A stretch of 13,770 bases of DNA. Origin: Candidatus Altimarinota bacterium (lineage in GTDB: Bacteria; Patescibacteriota; Gracilibacteria; BD1-5; UBA2023). Location of the stretch: assembly GCA_947373235.1 (NCBI GenBank), contig CANBWW010000019.1, forward strand, positions 1 through 13,770, in the 5' to 3' direction. Shown here in pieces: positions 1-8,633 of the stretch. The position numbers were made by a program, and so were the translations under genes. Under the pieces are notes generated by a model that searched no databases, was not told the DNA's origin, and saw only the letters and a list, made by a program, of their open reading frames with translations. Each line of letters begins with the position of its first letter. Within the stretch, counting starts at the first letter, position 1.

Positions 1-246
1 TTTATTCCTTACAATCCTGGAGAAGGAATCATGGGAAATGGATTCCAGCCAACAACCAAGATTATGATCAAGAAGTTTCAGGATACACTCGAAAAAGCTG
101 GTATTCCTTCGACTGTTCGACACACGATGGGAGATGATATCGATGCTGCTTGTGGACAACTCGCACTCAAGGAAGAAGGAAAAAGTCTCGCTGAAGAAGA
201 AGGAAAAAGTCTGAAAAAACTCGTCGAATGACACTGGCAAAAATAA
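1..246 (+). CDS. rlmN: RlmN, 23S rRNA A2503 / tRNA A37 C2-methyltransferase, C-terminal end (5' truncated by window)
   Basis: The frame is open from base 1, so only the last 81 residues are seen. IPYNPGEG, then GIPSTVRHTMGDDIDAACG, are hallmarks of the C-terminus of the radical-SAM enzyme RlmN. The Cys in DAACGQL (codon 151-153) aligns with the cysteine that carries the transient methyl group in E. coli RlmN (Cys355). The family methylates C2 of A2503 in 23S rRNA and of A37 in some tRNAs. The body ends with one in-frame UGA (229-231, read as Gly), then HWQK and UAA at 244-246. After the conserved core the tail is a lysine/glutamate-rich repeat (two EEGKSL units). The radical-SAM CxxxCxxC motif lies upstream of the window. 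The family call is firm. Confidence 0.9.
172..212 (+). repeat. 17-bp direct repeat inside the rlmN tail
   Basis: The string GAAGAAGGAAAAAGTCT occurs at 172-188 and again at 196-212, a 24-base period. It gives two in-frame EEGKSL units just after the conserved RlmN core. It looks like a small in-frame tandem duplication extending the C-terminus. Confidence 0.7.
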
Positions 247-272
247 TACTAAAAAAGGCGGATTGGAAAATT

Positions 273-300
273 TTGCTTTTTCTCTGAAAAAACCTATATT
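273..300 (+). promoter_or_regulatory. Candidate promoter of the TPR gene, leaderless geometry
   Basis: TTGCTT (273-278) and TATATT (295-300) are separated by 16 bases. The -10 ends 6 bases before the ATG at 307, so transcription would begin at or next to the start codon. The same TTGCNT/-10 arrangement recurs elsewhere in the window, which strengthens the call. Confidence 0.55.
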
Positions 301-306
301 TTCTCT

Positions 307-882
307 ATGAATACAGAATCTTCTCTCGACACGATCATCCAATCTATCGAACAATTCAAGTGAAATAATCGATATGATCAAGCAAAAAATCTGGCTCTTG
401 AAAGCCTAAAAATACATACTGATGATTATCAGCTCTACGAAGAACTCGCTGATATCTATCTCTTCGAGTGAGATCTCAAAAAAGCAAGTGAAGTCCTCGC
501 TATCGCCCGTGAGATCCATCCAGAATCTGGAACTGGCATGTATCTCGCAGGATATATCGCAACGGCAAGTGGAAAATTCGATGAAGCAATTCGAGAACTC
601 ACGATTGCCAATCAAAATCTCCCAAATAACTCTGAGATTCTCAGAAATCTCTGATGGGCGCATGTGATGAGCGGAGCTGAAGCCAAAGGAATTTTATTAC
701 TCCGAAGAGCTCACTCGCTCGCTCCAGAAGATGTCATGATCATGAACGATCTCGCTGTTGCCCTTATGACTCTCGGACAAGAGGTAGAAGCAAGAGAAAT
801 ACTCAAAACCATAGGACAAGAAGAAATGTTCGATACTCTGAAACAAATTCCACTTTCCCATTCTGATAATCCATCATCATAA
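307..882 (+). CDS. Tetratricopeptide-repeat (TPR) protein, 191 aa
   Basis: Under code 25 this is one continuous frame; three in-frame UGAs (361, 469, 652) would break it under the standard code. The repeats are helical TPRs: one around residues 18-50 with DDYQLYEELADIYLFEGDL, a second near 58-85 with the YLAGYIATASGKFDEAI pattern, a third near 105-135 with LRNLGWAHVMSGA, and a last one near 138-170 with IMNDLAVALMTLGQEVEA. The UGAs at 469 and 652 fall on the Gly positions of the TPR consensus. No signal peptide or membrane segment is seen, so it is probably a cytoplasmic scaffold; partners cannot be inferred. The start is the ATG directly after the candidate promoter, and no Shine-Dalgarno is present. 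The next gene begins 5 bases after the UAA, so the two are likely co-transcribed. Confidence 0.85.
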
Positions 883-887
883 CTCTT

Positions 888-1250
888 ATGTTGAAAATAC
901 CTGTTGGAGATCTACTTGCGAGCTATTCTGGAGATTCCAAAAATTTCTCTTTTTCATGAGAAATCTATGATGGATATATGGAAGATATCACTTTTCTGAA
1001 ACCTCTCGAATTTCAGATCCAGATTATCTCTCTCGATGATGGAGTAGAAGTAATTTTTGAAAATCTAAAAACAGAAATCATTTACGAAGGACAAAAACAT
1101 ATGATCGATAGTGGAGATTTCGAAAGAACTTTTAAAAATCATATTGATCCCCTGATTGATGGCGACGATGTGAGAAAAATAGAAAATACAATCATAGATC
1201 TTGGCCCAGTTATCCGAGAAGAACTCATCATCGAAAGTATGAGTTTATAA
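888..1250 (+). CDS. DUF177/YceD-like protein, 120 aa, short form
   Basis: It starts 5 bases after the TPR gene and reads through one UGA (957-959) as Gly. The N-terminus MLKIPVGDLLASYSG and the C-terminal IDLGPVIREELIIESM match the layout of the DUF177/YceD family (COG1399), which in many bacteria sits before rpmF and is linked to 23S rRNA/ribosome assembly. Family members are usually about 170 residues and end in a cysteine-bearing segment. This copy stops right after the 'vREel' helix and has no cysteines, so the putative metal site is absent. No rpmF follows; the gene is closed by a strong hairpin. The assignment rests on overall pattern rather than a catalytic motif. Confidence 0.6.
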
Positions 1251-1280
1251 AAAATATTCCTACAAAGGGAATATTTTTTT
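1251..1280. terminator. Bidirectional intrinsic terminator between convergent genes
   Basis: A perfect 10-bp stem pairs AAAATATTCC (1251-1260) with GGAATATTTT (1268-1277) around a 7-base loop. A T-run follows on the plus strand, and the mirrored A-run serves the minus strand. It closes the DUF177-like gene from the left and femAB from the right. The femAB stop codon (1260-1262) lies at the stem-loop junction. Confidence 0.8.
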
Positions 1281-2201
1281 GAGACTTCGTATACAAATGA
1301 AAAGTCTATACTTCCAAGAAAGTGGAAAGAGGGTTTTTTCTGGAAGTGTACACACTTCTCCACCAAATTTTTCTTTGAAATCACTGACTCCCTGTAAATG
1401 ACTTTTTTGATCTCATGGAGCCGCAACCCCGAGAAAATCATATATTTCACAACCGCGCCTCTTCCCTTCCTGAATTGCTTCCCACTGGAGAAGGTATGGT
1501 GCCATATGCTTTCGGAATTCTCGATCAGAAGTCGATGCACCATAATAATAAATTGCCTGTTTTTTTAAAAATACAAAAATACCAGCAGCGATCACTTTTC
1601 ACTCAAAACTTGCAAAAAGAAGTCATCCAGTATTTTTGTAAGCAATTTTTTCGAGAAATATCTGATAATACTTTTCCGAATTTTGAGCAAATCTATCCCG
1701 ACTAGTAGTTTCTCATAAAAGATCCATCCATATTCTGAGATTTTCAGAAGTTGGTAAAGCCCACTGTGTTTTCACTCATCGCTTTTCTGCAAGTCGTATA
1801 TTGTATCTTCATTTTTCATGCATCTCACTGAGTATTTCTGATTCTGGTTTTTTCAGATCGATCAGACGAGTATATGGTTCAAGAAAGTGACGATAAGGCA
1901 TTTTACCAGGAAGAGCAATCTCTCAAAAAAGAGGTTCTATCTGAAGAAAAATACATTTTTTTCATCTGGCAATGCATATGATTTTTTGAATATCTATTTC
2001 ATTCAGTGAATCGAATAGAGAACCAATCACAAAGCCTCAAAAAAAACCCATACCAATACTTCTGATTTCTAAAAGTATGCTTCCATTCGAAATATGGATA
2101 CTTTCAGTAGAATCAACTTGATGAGAAGAGATCAAAATTTCTTTCCATAAAGCACTCTGCCAAAAAGAATCACTCGAAAAATAAGGGGTTTCAAAAGTCA
2201 T
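1260..2201 (-). CDS. FemAB-family peptidoglycan-bridge aminoacyltransferase, 313 aa
   Basis: This frame contains nine UGAs, all read as Gly. FemABX enzymes use aminoacyl-tRNA to add amino acids to the stem peptide of lipid II, on the cytoplasmic face of the membrane. Evidence runs along the length: a GNAT-like N-terminal half; EMHEKGRYNIRLAEKRGVK near residues 125-143, the family's 'm..k.RynIr.A.k.Gv' signature, with two UGAs at the glycines; then IYYYGASTSDREFRKHMAP, the LLQWEAIQEGKRRG helix, and the closing YDFLGVAAPGD and FKEKFGGE motifs. Length is within the family range. The ATG at 2201 follows directly on a candidate promoter with no Shine-Dalgarno. The stop is UAG, inside the shared terminator. 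A related GNAT that adds amino acids to another acceptor cannot be excluded. The gene is monocistronic and divergent from the STAS gene. Confidence 0.87.
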
Positions 2202-2207
2202 ATAAAA

Positions 2208-2234
2208 AGTCTATGGAAATGGAAAGAAATGCAA
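2208..2234 (-). promoter_or_regulatory. Candidate promoter of femAB
   Basis: On the minus strand TTGCAT (2229-2234) and TAGACT (2208-2213) are 15 bases apart, and the ATG lies 6 bases beyond the -10 (leaderless geometry). The spacer is short, so confidence is moderate. It lies back to back with the STAS promoter: the two -35 boxes are separated by 8 bases. Confidence 0.45.
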
Positions 2235-2242
2235 ACGAAAAT

Positions 2243-2271
2243 TTGCATAATCTCAAAAAAAATGCTATACT
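2243..2271 (+). promoter_or_regulatory. Promoter of the STAS gene
   Basis: TTGCAT (2243-2248) and TATACT (2266-2271) are separated by exactly 17 bases, the best promoter match in the window. The expected transcription start is near 2278, giving a leader of about 30 bases. A second AT-rich element, TATAAA at 2295-2300, lies closer to the ATG and could support a leaderless start. Confidence 0.65.
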
Positions 2272-2309
2272 TAGGAAGATCTCAATCGATAATTTATAAA
2301 TATCTCCCT

Positions 2310-2666
2310 ATGCTTACGCAACTCGAAGTCAAAAAATCAAGCACCAATACTGGAATCAGAGTATTTACTTTCAGTGGTGAACTCGACGAAACAAACGTGG
2401 ATTCGACATTTCCAAATATTATCGCAGATATAGGCGACTTCAATAAAACTCGAACACTTTTTAATTTTGAAAAACTTTCTTATCTCAATAGTAAATCTAT
2501 AGGTTATATCGCTGATACTGCTCAGAGAACCGAAGATGGAAATGGAAAGTTTGCCCTTTGTTGTCTCACCAGTGAGGTTGCAGATACTCTCGACCTCGTA
2601 GGAATCACGAATATTATTCCTGTATATGAAACAGAGGAAATCGCTCTCGTGGAGCTTTCAAAATAA
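2310..2666 (+). CDS. STAS-domain protein, anti-sigma-factor-antagonist type, 118 aa
   Basis: The protein is a single STAS domain. VFTFSGELDETNVDSTFPNI is the first strand and helix of SpoIIAA-like proteins. KLSYLNSKSIGYIAD (about 56-70) replaces the 'v.f.DSsGlg.l' motif, so Ser61 is the likely phosphorylation site. VGITNIIPVYETEEIAL matches the usual C-terminal end. Such proteins switch partners with an anti-sigma kinase or regulate transporters; no kinase or sigma factor is in the window, so the partner is unknown. The frame is open further upstream to 2229, but that stretch holds the promoter and does not look like STAS, so the ATG at 2310 is chosen. No UGA codon is used. Confidence 0.85.
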   Translation: MLTQLEVKKSSTNTGIRVFTFSGELDETNVDSTFPNIIADIGDFNKTRTLFNFEKLSYLNSKSIGYIADTAQRTEDGNGKFALCCLTSEVADTLDLVGITNIIPVYETEEIALVELSK

Positions 2667-2668
2667 TC

Positions 2669-2696
2669 TTGCGTTTTTAAAAAAATAAATTATAAA
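2669..2696 (+). promoter_or_regulatory. Candidate promoter of the transglycosylase/peptidase-like gene
   Basis: TTGCGT (2669-2674) and TATAAA (2691-2696) are 16 bases apart, and the -10 ends 21 bases before the ATG at 2718. The -35 begins 2 bases after the STAS stop codon, and no terminator separates the two genes, so read-through is also possible. Confidence 0.5.
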
Positions 2697-2717
2697 TACA
2701 CCAATTAATATTCGACT

Positions 2718-4628
2718 ATGTTTACAGAAAAAAGAAAAAACATGCAAGTTCATTCATATCAAAAATCTATAGAGACTGGAAGTTGATTTCTAAACTGAAT
2801 AAATAATACTGTTGACACAATCAGTTCACTGACACAAGAAAAACTCAAAAAACTCGATGAACTTTATGTGAAAGCAACAACAGAAACAGGGAAAAAAGAA
2901 ATCATAAAGGAAATCAATCAAACTCGATTTTTTGGCCTGAAAGAAGTTGGAAAAGAAAAACAAAAAGAAGTACTGAAAAATAGGAATTCTTTTGAAGAAG
3001 CAAATGTGATCGATGTGCTCAGTTTAAAGAAAAGATGACTTCCACTCGAAAATCATCTTCTTATAGATAAAAACAATCCATCAAACGCTGTAGATATCAG
3101 TAAATTACAACCTGGATGATCTTTTGAGGTAAATTTTTGAAAAAATACTTACATGCGGGATGGTATTGGTATAGCAGATATCCTACCACCAGAAATCCAA
3201 AGTATTCAAGTAATAAGTAAAAATGGAGAAAAACGTGAATGAGTACTTAAAGATATATGAGGAAAACCAGGATACTACTATAAAGAAGGAAGAGTTTGGA
3301 AATATATAGACGTCTACGATGGTGATACCGTGAATATAAAATCTCGGGTAATACTTACTGCAGTCCAAAAGGAATTTTATACGAAAGTTGCGGACCTTCA
3401 TTATAAAGAAGAGCTTGCGGAAAGATTTATGAAGATACGTGAACAATGAGGAAAACCAGAAGAACAATTTTCATACCTTGATAAAAAAGAAATCGAGGAT
3501 GCTGAAAAATTCTCACAAAATATGGAGGCAGAAAGAGATGCTCGGAGAAAACTCTCCCCTCCAACACAAAATGAACAAGAATTTTTGAGTACATATGGTT
3601 CATATCTCGACTCAGTATGTAAGCAGGTAAATATCCCTCAAAATGTCATGCTCGCACTTTTTAGAAAAGAAAGTGGTTTTAATTCGAACGCCAAAAATCC
3701 AAATGGAACAGCGCATGGTTTTGGTCAAATTATAGATAGCACATGGTATGGAGGAAAAGGAGGTGATCAACCAACAGGTGAATCTATCGAGAAAAAACTC
3801 CTTCCAAAATATGGATTTCATGGGATACAACTTGATAGAGAAAATCCAAAAGATCAGATTCTTGCATCTGTAATTCTCCTTGCATCTATGCGAGATTCGA
3901 AGTGAGGAAATCTCTTCAATTGAGTGATGAGTTATTTTGGAGTAAATCCAAATGATATCCAAAAAGCAAAGACAGTGAATCCTGCAATAGAAGAACTACG
4001 AAGGAAGGCTGGCCTTCCTGACACTGCCGATGGACTCAACCAAGCTTACGTAGAACAGTTTCTTGGTCTCACAAAAGAGAATCTAAATCAACCATATGAT
4101 CCAAATTGGGTCAAAAATATTCCTCCGAGTACACCTACACTCCAAAATATTGGTATAAACTCTGTAGAATGACTGCTTCTTGGGCAAAGTGCAAAAGTGA
4201 GAAATGGTTCCACGTGGTGTGGTCAAACGGCAAGAATCAATGGAAGTACTTTTGGTGCAAGCTTCCCTGCTATTTATAATTCTTCTCAAGCCCTTTCTCT
4301 CTATGATACAGATGAAAAAGTAGTAAGTCATGATCCGACGATAGCAAAAAATGGAGCCTTAAAAATGTGAGGAAATGTTTTTGATATAGTTTTCCAGAAC
4401 ACTCATGGAAGCACTATGTGACATAGAGCCTGCGGTATCCTTGCTCAAGATGGTCAAGTATATGTATATGATCCTTACTTTCATAGTTCTGGACTTCTGA
4501 AAAGAAATGATCCAAGAACACCCGTTCCATACGATGTTTATATGCAAGAAATGATCAAAAACCATTGAAAAATACTCGTCTGACTCGGTGTCTCTAATAC
4601 AGAAAGTAAATTTGTAAAACAAATCTAA
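2718..4628 (+). CDS. Lysozyme-like (SLT) transglycosylase domain with C-terminal cysteine-peptidase-like domain, 636 aa
   Basis: This continuous code-25 frame has 15 UGAs read as Gly. Residues 1-270 are a lysine-rich, partly helical region I do not recognise. Residues about 290-400 are a lysozyme-like SLT domain: NVMLALFRKESGFNS carries the probable catalytic Glu318, followed by AHGFGQIIDSTW, the usual 'G.GlmQi...T' motif. Residues about 480-636 carry a TWCGQTAR motif with Cys501, GHRACG with His569 and VYVYDPYF with Asp585. That Cys-His-Asp order suggests a papain/C39- or NlpC-like fold, which is inference. Two hydrolase-like domains suggest cleavage of glycan and peptide bonds in peptidoglycan. 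There is no signal peptide or membrane segment, odd for a wall enzyme. The start is the first ATG after the promoter. The end overlaps the opposite 5'-nuclease gene by 4 bases. The SLT assignment is much firmer than the peptidase one. Confidence 0.78.
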
Positions 4629-5794
4629 AACAATTTCTCTTGCCCCTCATTTCATATGAGGGGTTTTTGAAAGTTTATGAGATGTTTTATATCTTCCTTA
4701 ATATCATATCATATAATCTGAAATTTTTCTTTATCAAAAAGATTGAGTACTTCATTAGAAATATCCACATGAGTGAGATCGATCAAAGCTTCGTTTTTTC
4801 ATGAAGAAAGTACAACTTTCCCATCAGATCAGAGAGCAAAATAGAGTTTTTCTGAAGTAGGAAGATTCTCTAAAAAATTATGAGCCTCAGAAAATGTTTT
4901 TATTTCTTGAATAATTGACTTACTCAATTCTTTTTGAGTAAGTCTTTGATCCGTAGGTATGAGCGACTTAAACTCATATTTTTTATAAAAATCTACAACT
5001 TCTACTTTTCAGAGTTGTTCTCGCATATTTGTAGCAGTAGCAAGACTAGTATCTACTTCGATATCCGTCACTATAGAAGCAAGTTTTTGCGAAAGAAATG
5101 CATTTTCTTTTTGTTCTTCTAAAATTCACTGCATCTTCGGGGTAAGATCAGAAATATTTTCATAAATTCATTCAAGAGTTAGGTATTTTGTGAGGAGATC
5201 CACCGCTTTTTTTGGACCAAATCCAGCAATTCCAGGGATATTATCAGAACTATCTCAGACAATCGCAAGATAATCACAGACTTGATGTGCAGGCACTCAG
5301 AACTTTTCTATCACATCCTTTTCCTTCATAAATTTCCGTTTCATGGCATCATATATATGCACATGACCATCACGGACAAACTGACAAAGATCCTTATCCG
5401 AAGAGATAATCACGATCTGATAATCATCATTTTGATGCTCATAAGAAAGGGATCCAACGATATCATCTGCCTCATAACCTTCTTTCGAAAGGACATTTAT
5501 CCCAGCTGCTTGAAAAAATGTGAAAACTCCCTCAATCTGACTTCGCAGATTATCTGGCATACGATCACGGGTTCATTTATATGCAGGAAAAATTTCAGAG
5601 CGAAAGGTTTTACCCACATCATTGGCAACGACGATATGAGCATCCGGATTCTCTTCAGAAAGTCACTTGAGAAACTTGGCAACACCGAAGATAGCATTCA
5701 CTGGTTCTCATGCACGCGTGGTAATCTCAGGAATCGCATAAAACATACGATAGATGAGATTATAAGCATCAATAATAAAAAGTGTATTATTCAT
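4625..5794 (-). CDS. PolA-type 5'-3' exonuclease/flap endonuclease without polymerase domain, 389 aa
   Basis: The N-terminal ~290 residues are the 5'-nuclease domain of DNA polymerase I, which removes RNA primers and flaps. Visible motifs are IIDAYNLIYR (Asp9), FPAYKGTRDRMPDNLRSQ, EGYEADD (105-111), SSDKDL (Asp133, Asp135) and the helix-hairpin segment GDSSDNIPGIAGFGPKKA (from 180). Its first Gly is one of 12 in-frame UGAs. Residues about 300-375 look like the start of the Pol I 3'-5' exonuclease-like domain (FQIIGYDIKEDIKHL resembles 'k.G.N.K.D...L'), but the frame then stops, so no polymerase domain exists here. The last ten codons run through the opposite gene's terminator to a UAG, overlapping that gene by 4 bases. 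It begins inside the end of the Nudix gene (8-base overlap) and must be co-expressed with it. It could be a split or decayed polA. Confidence 0.88.
4643..4668 (+). terminator. Intrinsic terminator after the transglycosylase gene
   Basis: The stem CCCCTCAT (4643-4650) pairs with ATGAGGGG (4656-4663) around a 5-base loop and is followed by TTTTT (4664-4668). It works in the plus direction only, since no U-run follows on the minus strand. The hairpin lies inside the 3' end of the opposite 5'-nuclease reading frame. Confidence 0.85.
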
Positions 5795-6371
5795 AAGAGA
5801 TTTGCAAAGATTTAAGTTTTTCTATCATCCGAAGAGTCCCAGTATCTTCTATATCTATACCCAGATTTTCTATATCAAACCAGCGAATATCATCAACCTC
5901 TTCCACCTGTTTTTCTATAAGGACAGAATCAGAAATAATTCCAAGAAAACGAATATCATAATGTTTATGGGCTGGTCTTCTCTTTAGATCTGGGGGAATA
6001 TTATGAATATCCAGATCAAAAATAGGAATTTGATTTTCTGGAGAAAAACCAAAAATCAATGGTTCGTCAACTATCCCAGATTCTTCATGAAATTCACGAA
6101 TAGCAGTGGAAAGAACATCTGGAGAATCATCACTGTGTCATCCAAACTGTAACCACTTTTGAAGCTTCTTATGGAACATAAGAAGAATCTTGGTTTTCTC
6201 AGGATTCGTAACAAAAAGAGATGCAGTGACATGTCCATCATCCCAATGAAAGTTATGGAATACTTTTTCAGAAGAAGCGATGAAACGAGATATCTGAGCA
6301 CTTATTTCTTTTTCTTTTGGGAAGGATTTTTCATAATTTTCTAATGATGTAGTAAGATCAATATAAGGCAT
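5787..6371 (-). CDS. Nudix hydrolase, 194 aa
   Basis: A Nudix box spans residues 78-100: the box glycine is encoded by UGA, followed by HSDDSPDVLSTAIREFHEESG. The REF-EE core (R92, E93, E96, E97) that binds the metal is intact. The first Glu of the consensus G(x5)E is Pro84, a variant of the 'WLQ.GGH.D' type of Nudix proteins, which this resembles (WLQFGGHSDD). The substrate cannot be read from the sequence; within a dTTP cluster, removal of a damaged or non-canonical nucleotide is plausible but inferred. The ATG at 6371 shares one base with the tmk stop (TAATG), and its own end overlaps the 5'-nuclease start by 8 bases. These junctions indicate translational coupling. Confidence 0.88.
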
Positions 6372-6988
6372 TAGAATTTTATTTTCTTAAGAATATCTCC
6401 AAAAATTTCTTCCTGTGTACGATTTGCATCGATACGAATAAATCGATCTTTCAATAATTCTAACTTTTCGCACTTATCATACCCAAGGGAAATAGACTGA
6501 AAAAACTCTTTTCACATCTTTTCCCACTTATCTCAAACAGCATCAAAAGTACGAGAAAGAGCGGTGTCGATATTTATATCCATATAGATTATATAATCTG
6601 GGAGTATACGGTCGATCGCATCTTTATTCACAGATAAAACCGTATCAAATCCAAGTCACTGTGCTTCTCACTGATATGCAAGAGAAGAGAGGAAAGACCG
6701 ATCAGATATAACGATTTTCCCTGATTCAAGTGCTGGCTTCACGACGGTATGGAGAAGCTGAGCGCGAGCGGCAGTGTAAAGATAAGCATTTGTAAGAGGA
6801 TGCATTTCTTCATCTTCCCAGAGTTTTGCCTGACAAAGGTGACGTATATCTTCAGCTATTCTGGTTCATCCTGGTTCACGTACATGTATAACTTTTCATA
6901 CTCCGTATTTTTCAGTCAAGAAATCCACCAGTTTTTTTGACTGAGTAGACTTTCCAGAACCAACCATACCTTCAAAAGCTATATACAT
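6371..6988 (-). CDS. tmk: Thymidylate kinase, 205 aa
   Basis: The enzyme phosphorylates dTMP to dTDP with ATP. The P-loop GMVGSGKST (7-15), the TMK signature REPGGTRIAE (37-46, second Gly UGA-encoded) and ISDRSFLSSLAYQG (94-107, Asp96-Arg97) are all present, and the length matches the family (about 205-215). Six UGAs are read as Gly. The P-loop position that is Asp or Glu in typical bacterial enzymes (Asp9 of M. tuberculosis Tmk) is Val9. The gene starts at the ATG at 6988, 188 bases downstream of the thyA end, and ends in TAATG overlapping the Nudix start. No clear promoter is seen, although a hairpin lies upstream. Confidence 0.92.
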
Positions 6989-7013
6989 TTTAAGAAAAGA
7001 AATTTAAGATATA

Positions 7014-7037
7014 GAATTTCTCAAAAACAAGAAATTC
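7014..7037. other. Hairpin in the thyA-tmk gap
   Basis: An 8-bp perfect inverted repeat, GAATTTCT (7014-7021) with AGAAATTC (7030-7037), has an 8-base A-rich loop. It lies in the 187-base gap 6989-7175, which contains no credible gene (longest code-25 frame tested, 17 codons). On the minus strand it is followed by an AT-rich but not T-only stretch, so it is a poor terminator. It could be an attenuator, a processing site or part of a tmk promoter. Confidence 0.35.
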
Positions 7038-7175
7038 AAGGCGGAAAAAATTTTTCGAAGTGAGCTTACTGATTTATAAGTGTATCCAAAAACTATTTCC
7101 AATGCGACGATGTCACAAAAGGGGCATCAAGAAAATAATTTTTCTAACAAAGAATTGCGACGCTTTTCAGAATTC

Positions 7176-8114
<939 letters not shown>

Positions 8115-8130
8115 ATGATTTTTTTAAAAA

Positions 8131-8559
8131 TTATTTTGTACCCGTTGTTCCAAACCCTCCACGATCAGTATTTCCCATGGAATCTACAAAAAGAAATTCT
8201 GGTTTTTCTATCTTCACAAACATACCCTGTCCGATGCGCTCACCTTTCATAATAGTCACCGATTCTTTTCTCATATTGATATAGGGAAACTTGATCGTGT
8301 CAGTATCACCACAATAATCTTGATCAACTATTCCGATACTATTTACCTGCATAAGTCCATAATTTTTGAATATAGAAGAGCGAGGAGCAAGTATAAGACA
8401 ATATCCTTGGGGCGTTTCTACGACAGTTCCCGTCTCGACTATTTTCCATTCACCCGGAGCAAAAGTAACATCCTCAAATGCTTCGAAGTCAAAAGCACAC
8501 GCACCAGATGTTTTATATTCGAGCTCCTTTCCAGAAAGATTTTTGATACGAACCTGCAT
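8131..8559 (-). CDS. dut: dUTP diphosphatase (dUTPase), 142 aa
   Basis: A trimeric dUTPase that hydrolyses dUTP to dUMP and diphosphate, supplying ThyA and keeping uracil out of DNA. All five family motifs are visible: motif I near 19-27 (ACAFDFEA), motif II APRSS (58-62), motif III GIVDQDYCGD with catalytic Asp79, motif IV GERIGQGMF, and the C-terminal arm DRGGFGTTG (motif V). Length is typical. No UGA codon is used although about 16 glycines are present, unlike the neighbouring folD and thyA. The gene sits 16 bases before thyA and has a candidate promoter of its own. Confidence 0.95.
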   Translation of the reverse strand: MQVRIKNLSGKELEYKTSGACAFDFEAFEDVTFAPGEWKIVETGTVVETPQGYCLILAPRSSIFKNYGLMQVNSIGIVDQDYCGDTDTIKFPYINMRKESVTIMKGERIGQGMFVKIEKPEFLFVDSMGNTDRGGFGTTGTK

Positions 8560-8582
8560 GAGAAAAAATGATAAAAAATACC

Positions 8583-8605
8583 CTCTGAGTATAGTGATTT
8601 CAGAG
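8583..8605. repeat. Inverted repeat spanning the dut -10 region
   Basis: The six-base arms CTCTGA (8583-8588) and TCAGAG (8600-8605) flank an 11-base centre that contains most of the putative -10 box. It could be an operator or, on the minus strand where GGTATTTTTT follows, a weak folD terminator. Either reading is tentative. Confidence 0.35.
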
Positions 8606-8615
8606 AGTTTGTCAT
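8588..8615 (-). promoter_or_regulatory. Candidate dut-thyA promoter
   Basis: On the minus strand ATGACA (8610-8615) and TATACT (8588-8593) are 16 bases apart, with the -10 ending 28 bases before the dut ATG. It lies in the 74-base gap between folD and dut, so the dut-thyA pair may have its own transcript besides read-through from folD. Confidence 0.4.
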
Positions 8616-8633
8616 TTTTTTATATAAGTAAAT

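Noticed and set aside
1139..1543. Minus-strand frame of 134 codons across the terminator
   Set aside because: It overlaps both the DUF177-like gene and femAB in other frames and has no family pattern.
2229..2309. Earlier ATG for the STAS gene
   Set aside because: The added 27 residues are encoded by the promoter sequence and do not resemble a STAS N-terminus.
5282..5815. Long plus-strand frame of 177 codons opposite the 5'-nuclease gene
   Set aside because: It is antisense to a strongly conserved nuclease, has no recognisable motif and an unlikely residue composition. The same applies to other plus-strand frames between 4934 and 11626.
6989..7175. Possible small gene or RNA in the thyA-tmk gap
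   Set aside because: The longest code-25 frame tested on the minus strand is 17 codons and no cloverleaf or known RNA pattern is apparent; only a simple hairpin is supported.
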